From assembly GCA_024276995.1 (NCBI GenBank), contig JAJRWB010000008.1, positions 73,642-137,641 on the forward strand: 64,000 nucleotides of DNA. Direction: 5' to 3'. This DNA is from Candidatus Eiseniibacteriota bacterium. GTDB lineage: Bacteria > Orphanbacterota > Orphanbacteria > Orphanbacterales > Orphanbacteraceae. Each line of letters begins with the position of its first letter. Position 1 is the first letter of the stretch. Made by a program: the position numbers and the translations under genes. Below are positions 33,540 to 40,977 of this stretch, piece after piece. The notes beneath the pieces were generated by a model, which saw only the letters and a program-made list of their open reading frames with translations, was not told where the DNA came from and did not search any database.

Positions 33540-34949
33540 ATGAGAAAAATAACGGCATTCTTCACCCTCGCGTGCGCGCTCGGCCTCGGCCTCGCCGGCT
33601 GCAGCGCCTTCGGCCTTTTCGGTCCAAAGGGACCGCGCACGGTTACACTTTTCTTCTCGAACGAGACGATCGGCGAACTGAAACCGTGCGGGTGACACTC
33701 CAAGGGCAAAGGCGGGCTGGCCCGGCGGGCAGGCGAGATCAATGCGAAGCGTGCGGAGAATCCGGTGGTGGTGCTCGATCTGGGCAACTGGACGACGCGG
33801 AAGAACCCCTCCTACGGATACAGCATGCCGGTCACCATGGAGTGTCTCGAACGGATGGGGTACGACGCCCTCGCCATCGGGGATAAGGAAGTGAGCCTCG
33901 GGCTCGCGAGGACCGACACCCTTCTCAAGCAGCACAACCTGATCGGGTTGAACGCGAACATCGTTTCGGACAGCACCGGTGAGCCGCGGTTCACCCCTTA
34001 CCGGGTCATCCGGGCGGGTGATCTGAAGGTGGGTGTCACGTCGGTGATCGGCGGCGACGCGGTGATCGCGCGGACGATCAAGGAGCGGGAAGGGATCCGT
34101 GTGGAGGACCCGATCGAAACAGGTCGGGCGATGCTCGAGCAGCTCCGGCGGAAGAAGGTCGATCTCACCGTGCTGATCGCCCATACAGGTCTAAGGAAAG
34201 GGGAGATTCTCGCCGACTCCCTCTCCGGCTACGACGTCGTCCTGATCGGCCACGGCGGCAATATCATGGCGGAGCCGAAAAAGGAGAAAGGTGTCATCCT
34301 CGCCGCCGCCGGGTCGCGCAGCAACCAGCTCGGCTACCTCACCCTCGTGGTGGAAAACCGGACGGTGACGAACTTCGAAGGGAAGTCGTGGCAGCTCCAG
34401 CAGAACGACGGTCCCGTGGACGAGGTGGTCAAGGACCTGACGTGGACTCATCTCGAACTCGACGAGAACGGGGTGCGGATCAAGAAGAGAAAGACGAATC
34501 CGGCGGAGAGTACCGACAGCACGGCTGCGACCGACGGCGCCGACGCGGCGAAGACGCCTCCGCCGACGAAGGCGTATCTGGGAAACGACAAGTGCCGGGC
34601 GTGTCACGCCGACATCTACGCGTCGTACATGGAGACGCCCCACGCGAACGCCTTCGAGGTGATCGCCAAGAGCGAGGAGAATTGGCAGAAGGGCGAATGC
34701 TGGAACTGCCACGTTCTCGGCTACGGGGAGCCGACGGGCCACTCCACCACGGAACTCCAGCCCGACCTGTGGAACGTCCAGTGCGAGTCGTGCCACGGCA
34801 TGGGCACCGAGCACAGCCGCGGCGGCGAGATGGCGAAGGTCACCGAGGAGACGTGCACCGCCTGCCACGTCGAGAAGTGGAGTCCCGGTTTCGACTACGC
34901 CTCGGCGCTGAAAAAGGTGGCGCACAAGTCGAAGCGCACCTGGAACTGA
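33540..34949 (+). CDS. Tetraheme c-type cytochrome lipoprotein with 5'-nucleotidase-like domain; probable selenoprotein
   Basis: 469 residues if the in-frame UGA at 33693-33695 (codon 52) is read through. A lipoprotein signal ends at LAGC (Cys21). The first domain resembles metallophosphatase/5'-nucleotidase proteins (LFFSNETIGELKPCG, VVVLDLGNW, YDALAIGDKE, TVLIAHTG) although several metal ligands look degenerate. After a Thr/Ala-rich linker comes a cytochrome c554-like region with four CxxCH haem motifs at residues 352, 387, 415 and 439. The UGA falls where, as I recall the family, homologs have Cys in a CGC-x5-GGLARR motif, so selenocysteine is the best explanation; the frame and domain continue uninterrupted after it. 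A sequencing error or a pseudogene are the alternatives. Likely exported, membrane-anchored and redox-active. Confidence 0.75.
33693..33695 (+). other. In-frame UGA, probable selenocysteine codon
   Basis: The reading is Pro-Cys-Gly-UGA-His-Ser-Lys, with GGLARR six residues on. A hairpin CGGG (33713-33716), loop CTGG, CCCG (33721-33724) lies 18-29 bases after the UGA, about where a bacterial SECIS apical loop is expected, but the stem is only four pairs and the region is GC-rich, so the support is weak. Confidence 0.6.
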
Positions 34950-34975
34950 ACGCCGCGGTCGCGGACGGAAATCAC

Positions 34976-35713
34976 TTGAAACAACGGATCGCCCTCGCTT
35001 CCGAGTGGGTCGGTCGTGCGCGGCGGATCGTCGTGCTCACCGGCGCGGGTATTTCCGCCGAGAGCGGTGTGCCCACCTTTCGCGGAGACGAGGGCCTGTG
35101 GAAGCGCCACCGTCCCGAGAAACTCGCCACGCCGGAGGCATTTCGGCGGAACCCGCGCCTCGTCTGGGAGTGGTATCGCTACAGGCAGGCGCTCGTGGAG
35201 AAAACCCGGCCGAACGACGCGCACCGCGCCCTCGCCCGGCTGGAGGAGGGGCGGGAGGGCTTCCTCCTTGTCACGCAGAACATCGACGGCCATCATGAAC
35301 GGGCGGGGTCGCGCAAGGTAGTGGAACTCCACGGCAACCTCTTTCGCGCCCGTTGCGACGAGTGCGGCGAAAGGCGGAGCATGAGAGGCGAAACCGCTTC
35401 GACGACGATCCCCCGGTGCGCCCGGGGTCACGAGATGAGACCCGACGTCGTCTGGTTCGGCGAAGCACTTCCGGTTCCGGCGCTCGAAGAGGCTTGGAAA
35501 GGGGCGACGCAGAGCGATCTCTTCCTCGTGATCGGCACCTCCGCGCAGGTGCATCCCGCCGCTTCCCTTCCGCTGGCGGCGAAGGAGTCGGGCAGCCGCG
35601 TGGTGGAGGTGAACACGGCCGAAACCGTTCTCACCGATGTCGCCGACCTGGTGCTCCGCGGGCGCGCCGCAAAAATCGTTCCGCTCATCGCCCGCGTGGA
35701 AAAGGGGGCCTAG
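34976..35713 (+). CDS. cobB: NAD-dependent protein deacylase (sirtuin, CobB-like)
   Basis: 245 residues. NAD-binding GAGISAESGVPTFRG, TQNIDGHHERAG, the catalytic His in VELHGNLF, and VVWFGEALP and GTSAQVHPAA are all present. A Tyr-x2-Arg motif (WYRYRQ) in the place used by class III sirtuins suggests removal of succinyl or malonyl groups as well as acetyl. The zinc ribbon is unusual: the first pair is CDEC, but the second reads RCARGH, so a His may replace the last Cys. TTG start at 34976, 26 bases after the cytochrome gene; upstream open frame is a shadow. The VWA protein follows six bases after its stop. Confidence 0.92.
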   Translation: MKQRIALASEWVGRARRIVVLTGAGISAESGVPTFRGDEGLWKRHRPEKLATPEAFRRNPRLVWEWYRYRQALVEKTRPNDAHRALARLEEGREGFLLVTQNIDGHHERAGSRKVVELHGNLFRARCDECGERRSMRGETASTTIPRCARGHEMRPDVVWFGEALPVPALEEAWKGATQSDLFLVIGTSAQVHPAASLPLAAKESGSRVVEVNTAETVLTDVADLVLRGRAAKIVPLIARVEKGA

Positions 35714-35719
35714 GGTAGC

Positions 35720-37933
35720 GTGAGTGGTATCCATTTCTCTCTCCAGCGAGGGAACCCCCTTCTCCTCCTCGCGGCGCTGGCGGTCGCCCTCCTCCTGGCG
35801 CTTTGGTTCTACAGGAGCACACTCCCCCCGCTGAAGCGATCGTCTCGCCGCCTCCTCGCGCTCCTCCGTTTCGGGTCGATCGGTCTCCTTCTTTTCCTCC
35901 TATTCGATCCGCTGGTTACCTTCGAGACGGTGCGCAGCGTCAAGCCGAACGTGGTGGTTCTCGTCGACCGAAGCGCGAGCATGGGCATCCGGGAGAGCGA
36001 CCCGCGCACCGGCGATCCGCTGAGCCGCGCCGAAGAGGCGGAGGCGATTCTCGAGAAAGGCCCCCGCTCGCTCCGAAAGAAGCTCTCCCGCCGCTACGAT
36101 CTTTCGGCGTTCGCCTTCTCCGATCACGTCGAACCGTACACGAAGGATGCACGGATGGGAGACCGCACCAATCTCGCGATGGCGATGACCGAATCGATGA
36201 ACGCCGAGTGGGAAAGGGGGGTCGATGCTTTCATCATCCTTTCGGACGGCATCATCAATGCCGGCCGCGATCCGGTGCGGCTCGCCCGCGAACTGGCGGT
36301 GCCGGTCTTTCCGATCGCCATGGGAAGCGCCCTGCCGGCGAGGGACCTGTCGATCCAGCAGGTGCTCGCCAACAAGATGGTCTACGTGAACAGCCGCGTG
36401 TCGGTGGAGATCGCGGTCCGGGGAAAGGGTTTCGCCGGAAAAAACGTACCGATCCGGATTCTCGAAAAGGGGGAACCGGTGGCCGCCGGCGAAATCGCGT
36501 TCCGGGAGAAACGGGAGAGGCGCACGGTGACGCTCGATTTCCCGATGAGTCGCGAGGGAATCCACCGTTACGAGGTCGAGATTCCTCTCCAGGAGGGGGA
36601 ACAGGTATCGGAGAACAACCGGTTCCTCCTCACCATGGAAGCGGTGAAGGAAAAGGTGAAGATCGTCGTCCTCGCCGACCGGCCGGGGTGGGATTTCGCC
36701 TTTTTCAAGAGGGTCCTCGATCACGACGCGAACCTGGAGGCGGACTGCTTCGTTCAGCGGAAGGACGGCCGCCCCGGGAGGGTGGACGGCCCTTCCGGAC
36801 CGGCGTTCCCCTCGACGGCGGAACAGCTCGCCCCGTACGACCTCGTCGTGGTGTTCGGCACGCCGGCGGCGCTTTCGCGGGAGTGGGACGGCGCGATCGA
36901 CTCGTTCGTCCGCCGTCGAGGCGGGTCGCTGATCTTCTTCGCCCCCGATCCGCTCACCGGGCCGATTCCCGACCGCTTCGCCGAACTCCTCCCGGTGAAG
37001 CTCGTCCGGGGAAGGGACGGGTACTCCACCGCGCCGTTTTCGGCGAAAATCACGGTGCGCGGAAAGAGCCATCCGATCGTGAGGATGAACCGGGACGAGA
37101 AGAAGAATCTCGCCCTCTGGGAGGAACTCCCCCCGCTGCAGGGCGTCAACATCGTCGGTGCGCCCAAGGGCGGTTCCACCGTGCTCGCACGCCATCCCAC
37201 CCTTCGCGCCGAGGGGCGCGACCTCGCACTGCTCGCCCTCGCCGGCGCCGGGAAGGGGAGCGTCTTCTTCGCCAACGGCTCGGGTTACTGGAACTGGGAT
37301 TTCCGCATGTGGGGCGCCGGCCGGACGAACCGGACGTACGAACAGCTCTGGTCGAATGTGATCCGGTGGATGGTGGCGCGCGGCGGTTTCCGGAACGTCT
37401 CGGTGCAGCCGGAGAACCTGACGTACAACCGCGGCGACGAGGTGGTTCTTCGCGGGCGGGTGATGGACACCGCCCTTGAGCCGGTGAGCGATGCCCGTGT
37501 GGAAGTGACTCTCACCTCCGCCGACGGCGACGAGCGCCGTTTCTTTTTGCAGCCTTCCTCCGGCGAGGCGGGCTCGTTCGAGAAGTCCCTCGGATCCCTG
37601 CCCCCCGGCCGGTTCCACTTCACCGCCACCGCCGTGCGGCGGGAAGAGATGCTCGGCGAGGATAGCGGCGAGTTCACCGTGAGCGAGTTCAGCGCCGAGT
37701 TTCTCGAAACGGAGCGGAACGATCCCCTTCTGGCGTCGATCGCCGCGGCCGGCGGGGGACGGATGATCGACGCCGGCGAACTCGACCGATGGGACGGGGA
37801 CCTGGGCCTCCAGATGCGAAGCGTCAGCAGCCGGAGGGAACGGGAGATCTGGAACTCCCCGTTCTTCTTCTTCGCCCTTATCGCCCTCCTTTCCACCGAA
37901 TGGCTCTTCCGGAAACGGAGGGGGCTTTCGTAA
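35720..37933 (+). CDS. VWA-domain membrane protein
   Basis: 737 residues from a GTG. Two membrane segments at the N-terminus (about 13-31 and 46-66), then a von Willebrand factor A domain (about 77-250) with an intact metal site: Asp83-x-Ser-x-Ser in DRSASMG, a later Thr, and LSDGIINAG. The middle (about 320-560) has a Rossmann-like, glutamine-amidotransferase-like arrangement (KIVVLADRPGWDFAFFKRVLDHD, LVVVFGTPAALSREWDG), followed by an Ig-like beta region, and a final membrane segment (about 713-728, FFFFALIALLSTEWLF) with a basic tail. Similar proteins occur widely in diderm phyla beside MoxR/VWA clusters, but no MoxR ATPase is here. Function unknown; probably a periplasmic scaffold. Confidence 0.75.
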   Translation: MSGIHFSLQRGNPLLLLAALAVALLLALWFYRSTLPPLKRSSRRLLALLRFGSIGLLLFLLFDPLVTFETVRSVKPNVVVLVDRSASMGIRESDPRTGDPLSRAEEAEAILEKGPRSLRKKLSRRYDLSAFAFSDHVEPYTKDARMGDRTNLAMAMTESMNAEWERGVDAFIILSDGIINAGRDPVRLARELAVPVFPIAMGSALPARDLSIQQVLANKMVYVNSRVSVEIAVRGKGFAGKNVPIRILEKGEPVAAGEIAFREKRERRTVTLDFPMSREGIHRYEVEIPLQEGEQVSENNRFLLTMEAVKEKVKIVVLADRPGWDFAFFKRVLDHDANLEADCFVQRKDGRPGRVDGPSGPAFPSTAEQLAPYDLVVVFGTPAALSREWDGAIDSFVRRRGGSLIFFAPDPLTGPIPDRFAELLPVKLVRGRDGYSTAPFSAKITVRGKSHPIVRMNRDEKKNLALWEELPPLQGVNIVGAPKGGSTVLARHPTLRAEGRDLALLALAGAGKGSVFFANGSGYWNWDFRMWGAGRTNRTYEQLWSNVIRWMVARGGFRNVSVQPENLTYNRGDEVVLRGRVMDTALEPVSDARVEVTLTSADGDERRFFLQPSSGEAGSFEKSLGSLPPGRFHFTATAVRREEMLGEDSGEFTVSEFSAEFLETERNDPLLASIAAAGGGRMIDAGELDRWDGDLGLQMRSVSSRREREIWNSPFFFFALIALLSTEWLFRKRRGLS

Positions 37934-37958
37934 GATCGGCCGTACGCGGCCCGCGGCC

Positions 37959-37987
37959 TTGCATTTCTACTTTCGCGGCGGTAGAAT
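37959..37987 (+). promoter_or_regulatory. Candidate promoter for the helix-hairpin-helix gene
   Basis: TTGCAT at 37959-37964, a 17-base spacer, TAGAAT at 37982-37987. Expected transcription start near 37994. Confidence 0.5.
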
Positions 37988-38066
37988 CCTCCCCCCGCGG
38001 AGTCGCTTTCCCCGATTCTTCTCCTGTCGATCGCGCTTTCCCTTCCCCGCGCCATACGTATTCTGT

Positions 38067-39869
38067 ATGAAAAGAGGTGGTATGAAGAAATCGACGCGGG
38101 CGGCGTGGCGCTGCGCGATCGCCGTGGCGGCATGCGTGCCGGCCGCGGCGGCGATGCCGGGGGCGGCGCGCGCGCAGTGGGTGAACGATGCGATTCTCGA
38201 CGAGGTGCGGCGGAACGTCGAGGGCGAGAGGAAGATCGATCTCAATGAATCGGCGCTCTTCCTTCTCAGTCGTGTGCCGGGCATCGGCCGGCGCGGGGCG
38301 GCTCGGATCGGCTGGCGGCGGGCGAGGGCGCCGATCCGAAACGGCGAACAGCTCGCCGCGCTGGTCGAGCCGAAGGGAGAGGTCGCCGCGAGAAGGTTCC
38401 GGTTCGAAGAGACCCCTCCCTCGAGCGTCCTTCTCCGCAAGAGGGAGAGTTGGAAGGGAACGGAGCGGAGCGACCTGGCCGAGGTCGCTCTTCGCCGGGG
38501 CGCTTGGTCCGCCCGCGTACTCGCCGAGCGGGACGCCGGCGAGCGCCGGTGGAACGACTTTTGTTCCTGGTCGGTCTCGAGGGAGGGGAAGGAGAGGGGC
38601 GAGCGGGTCGCGGCGGGGTATCTCTCGGCGAGGTTCGGGAGCGGCCTGCTCGTCGGAACGACCTCCCCGTTCGGACCGCCGGTGGGAACGGGAATCCCGC
38701 GGTCCGGGACGATCGCGCCGTACCGATCGAAGGCGGAGAACAACGCCCATAGGGGGATCGGCGTGGTCGAGAGCGCGACGGCGGGAAGAGTGCTCCTTCT
38801 CGGCGCCGTCACGCGACGGGACGCGAGGATCGACCGGACGGACCGCTTCACGTCGATCGACGGTTCCGGACGCCACGTGACGGAGGCGGAAGAGGCACGG
38901 AGGGGGGCGCTCACCGAATCGATCGGTGCGGCGCGCTGGGAGGAGGCCGAATCGGCCGGGACGATGTTCGGGATGACCGTCGCGGCACTTCGCTACGATC
39001 CGCCCGCCGCCGGCGGCGACGTCGCGAGGAAGCCGGCCGCCTTCCGGGGACGGCGACTCGCGGCGGTTTCCATCGATATCACCCGCCGCTCACGACGGTG
39101 GGACTCGTTCGTCGAGGCGGCTTGGAGCGACGCGGGGGGGGCGGCCTTTCGGGGGATGGTGACGGTGCGCCGCGGCGCCTTCACGGGAGCGCTGAGGATC
39201 CGCTCGTTCGCGGTCCGTTTCCATGCGCCCCGCGCGGCGGTCTACCATCGATTCGGGGCGGAGCCGGCGGGCGAGACGGGCGGCATGGTCCTCCTTTCGA
39301 CGAGAGGACCGTTTTCGACGAAGTGGAACGTCCGGGTGCACTCGTTCTTCACCCACCGCCGGACGTGGCTTTCCACCGAACCGGTCGAGGGGATCGAGTG
39401 GTATGCCCGCTGCCGGTGGAGGAGGGGGCGTATCGCGACGTGGGTTTCCGCCGGCGCCGAGGAACGCCTCGAAACAAGGCGGGGGAGGCGCTCCCGGGGG
39501 GAAAAGGGCGCCCTCGCCGCGGGAGTGGAGCTTCGCGCCCCTTCCGGTTCGCGGCTCCGGGTGGAGGGAAAATGGCGGGCCGTCGCCGATCCGTCCGGCG
39601 ACAAGGTTCGGCGGGGGGCGGGGGTCTCCGCGCTGGTGAAGCGGGACGCCGTCGACCTGTCGTGGACCGTGCTGGCGGAACGGCGTTCGGCCCTTGCGTT
39701 TGTCGCGCCCGCGCTCCCCGGCGCGATCCCCCTCGCGTGGTATGGCGCCGGCCGGGATAACGGCGGACTGTGCGCGGCGCTCCACTTCACGGCGCCGGGC
39801 GGCGCGAAAACGACTCTCCTCGCGTCGCGCCGTCGCTTCGCCGTCGAGGCACGGTGGCGATCGCCTTGA
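38067..39869 (+). CDS. Exported helix-hairpin-helix protein with beta-rich, outer-membrane-like body
   Basis: 600 residues (595 if the ATG at 38082 is used). An N-terminal signal peptide (KKSTRAAWRCAIAVAAC to ARAQ) is followed by a ComEA-type helix-hairpin-helix (about 55-85, LNESALFLLSRVPGIGRRGA). The rest is rich in Arg, Gly and alternating hydrophobic residues (for example GTMFGMTVAALRYDPP, AVSIDITRRSRRWDSFVEAA), which looks like a beta barrel of the outer membrane. No enzyme motif is visible. HhH plus barrel proteins of this kind occur in FCB-type bacteria, where they are annotated only by the HhH domain; DNA uptake or secretion is possible but unproven. Its TGA stop is embedded in the arcC promoter. 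Confidence 0.6.
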   Translation: MKRGGMKKSTRAAWRCAIAVAACVPAAAAMPGAARAQWVNDAILDEVRRNVEGERKIDLNESALFLLSRVPGIGRRGAARIGWRRARAPIRNGEQLAALVEPKGEVAARRFRFEETPPSSVLLRKRESWKGTERSDLAEVALRRGAWSARVLAERDAGERRWNDFCSWSVSREGKERGERVAAGYLSARFGSGLLVGTTSPFGPPVGTGIPRSGTIAPYRSKAENNAHRGIGVVESATAGRVLLLGAVTRRDARIDRTDRFTSIDGSGRHVTEAEEARRGALTESIGAARWEEAESAGTMFGMTVAALRYDPPAAGGDVARKPAAFRGRRLAAVSIDITRRSRRWDSFVEAAWSDAGGAAFRGMVTVRRGAFTGALRIRSFAVRFHAPRAAVYHRFGAEPAGETGGMVLLSTRGPFSTKWNVRVHSFFTHRRTWLSTEPVEGIEWYARCRWRRGRIATWVSAGAEERLETRRGRRSRGEKGALAAGVELRAPSGSRLRVEGKWRAVADPSGDKVRRGAGVSALVKRDAVDLSWTVLAERRSALAFVAPALPGAIPLAWYGAGRDNGGLCAALHFTAPGGAKTTLLASRRRFAVEARWRSP

Positions 39870-39894
39870 CCGCTCCATGACCGGATGCTACCGT
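39866..39894 (+). promoter_or_regulatory. Candidate promoter for arcC, overlapping the upstream stop codon
   Basis: TTGACC at 39866-39871, a 17-base spacer, TACCGT at 39889-39894. The stop TGA of the preceding gene is at 39867-39869. Confidence 0.5.
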
Positions 39895-39943
39895 CTATCT
39901 TTCCGGTTCACCCCCGCCCGGGCCGGTCGAAGGGAGAGCGCTC

Positions 39944-40918
39944 TTGCACCTGAACATCGATACCGACGAGACGATCGTCGTCGCCCTCGGCGGGAACGCC
40001 ATCATGGACCGGCGGGGCGCGGCTCCCTACGGCGACCAGGTGGCCGCCACGCGGGTCACCATGCGTTCGGTCGCCCGCCTCGTCGCCCGGGGCAACCGCG
40101 TGGTGCTCACCCACGGGAACGGCCCGATCGTCGGCAACATCCTGATCCGGAACGAGGCGGCGTCCGACCAGATCCCGCCGATGCCCCTGGAGGTATGCGT
40201 CGCCGACTCGACGGGCGGACTCGGCTACATGATCCAGCAATGTCTCCGCAACGAGCTGATCCGCATCGGCGAGGAGCGCGACGTCGTCACGCTGGTGACG
40301 CAGATTCTCGTCTCCGGGAGCGACCCTGCGTTCGGTCATCCGACGAAACCGATCGGCCCTTTCTATTCGAAGGAAGAAGCGGACGCCTTGCACGGGAAGA
40401 AGAAATGGCGAATGGTCGAGGACAGCGGTCGGGGGTGGAGGCGGATCGTGCCCTCCCCACGGCCCGTGGCGATCCTGGAAGCCGAGCCGCTCAAGGCGCT
40501 CGCCGCCACCGAGACGGTGGTCATCGCCGCCGGGGGAGGGGGGATCCCGGTGATCCGAAAAAAGGACGGCACCATCGAGGGGGTGGACGCCGTGATCGAC
40601 AAGGACTGGGCGGCGGTGCTCCTCGCGAAAGAGGTCGGGGCGGGCACGCTGGCGCTTCTCACCGGCGTGGAGCGGGTTTCTCTCCATTACGGGAAGGCCG
40701 ACGAGACGCCGATCGACCGGATGGAGGCGGCCGAGGCGAGCGAGCAGATGCGCTCCGGCGAATTCCCCCCCGGGAGCATGGGGCCGAAGATCGCCGCGTC
40801 GGTGGCGTTCGTCGAGGCGGGAGGAAAGGGTGTGCTCATCACGTCGCCCGGCCGGCTGATGGAAGGTCTCGAAGGGCGGACCGGGACGTGGATCGTCCCC
40901 GATTCCGATCATCGGTAA
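39944..40918 (+). CDS. arcC: Carbamate kinase
   Basis: 324 residues of the amino-acid kinase fold. It interconverts carbamoyl phosphate plus ADP with carbamate (ammonia and CO2) plus ATP. Signatures: VVALGGNAIMDRRG, VLTHGNGPIVGNIL, GGLGYMIQQCL, VPSPRPVAILE and VIAAGGGGIPVI, VDAVIDKDWAAVLLA, EFPPGSMGPKIAASV. TTG start with AAGGGAGAG upstream. No arginine deiminase (arcA) or ornithine carbamoyltransferase (arcB) is adjacent, so the substrate source is uncertain; it could link to pyrimidine or purine-catabolic carbamoyl phosphate. Confidence 0.93.
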   Translation: MHLNIDTDETIVVALGGNAIMDRRGAAPYGDQVAATRVTMRSVARLVARGNRVVLTHGNGPIVGNILIRNEAASDQIPPMPLEVCVADSTGGLGYMIQQCLRNELIRIGEERDVVTLVTQILVSGSDPAFGHPTKPIGPFYSKEEADALHGKKKWRMVEDSGRGWRRIVPSPRPVAILEAEPLKALAATETVVIAAGGGGIPVIRKKDGTIEGVDAVIDKDWAAVLLAKEVGAGTLALLTGVERVSLHYGKADETPIDRMEAAEASEQMRSGEFPPGSMGPKIAASVAFVEAGGKGVLITSPGRLMEGLEGRTGTWIVPDSDHR

Positions 40919-40977
40919 AGCCGCCTTCCCGGTGTGTCGATGCTCGGTGAAAGAACACCTTTATTAAGGGAAATCCG

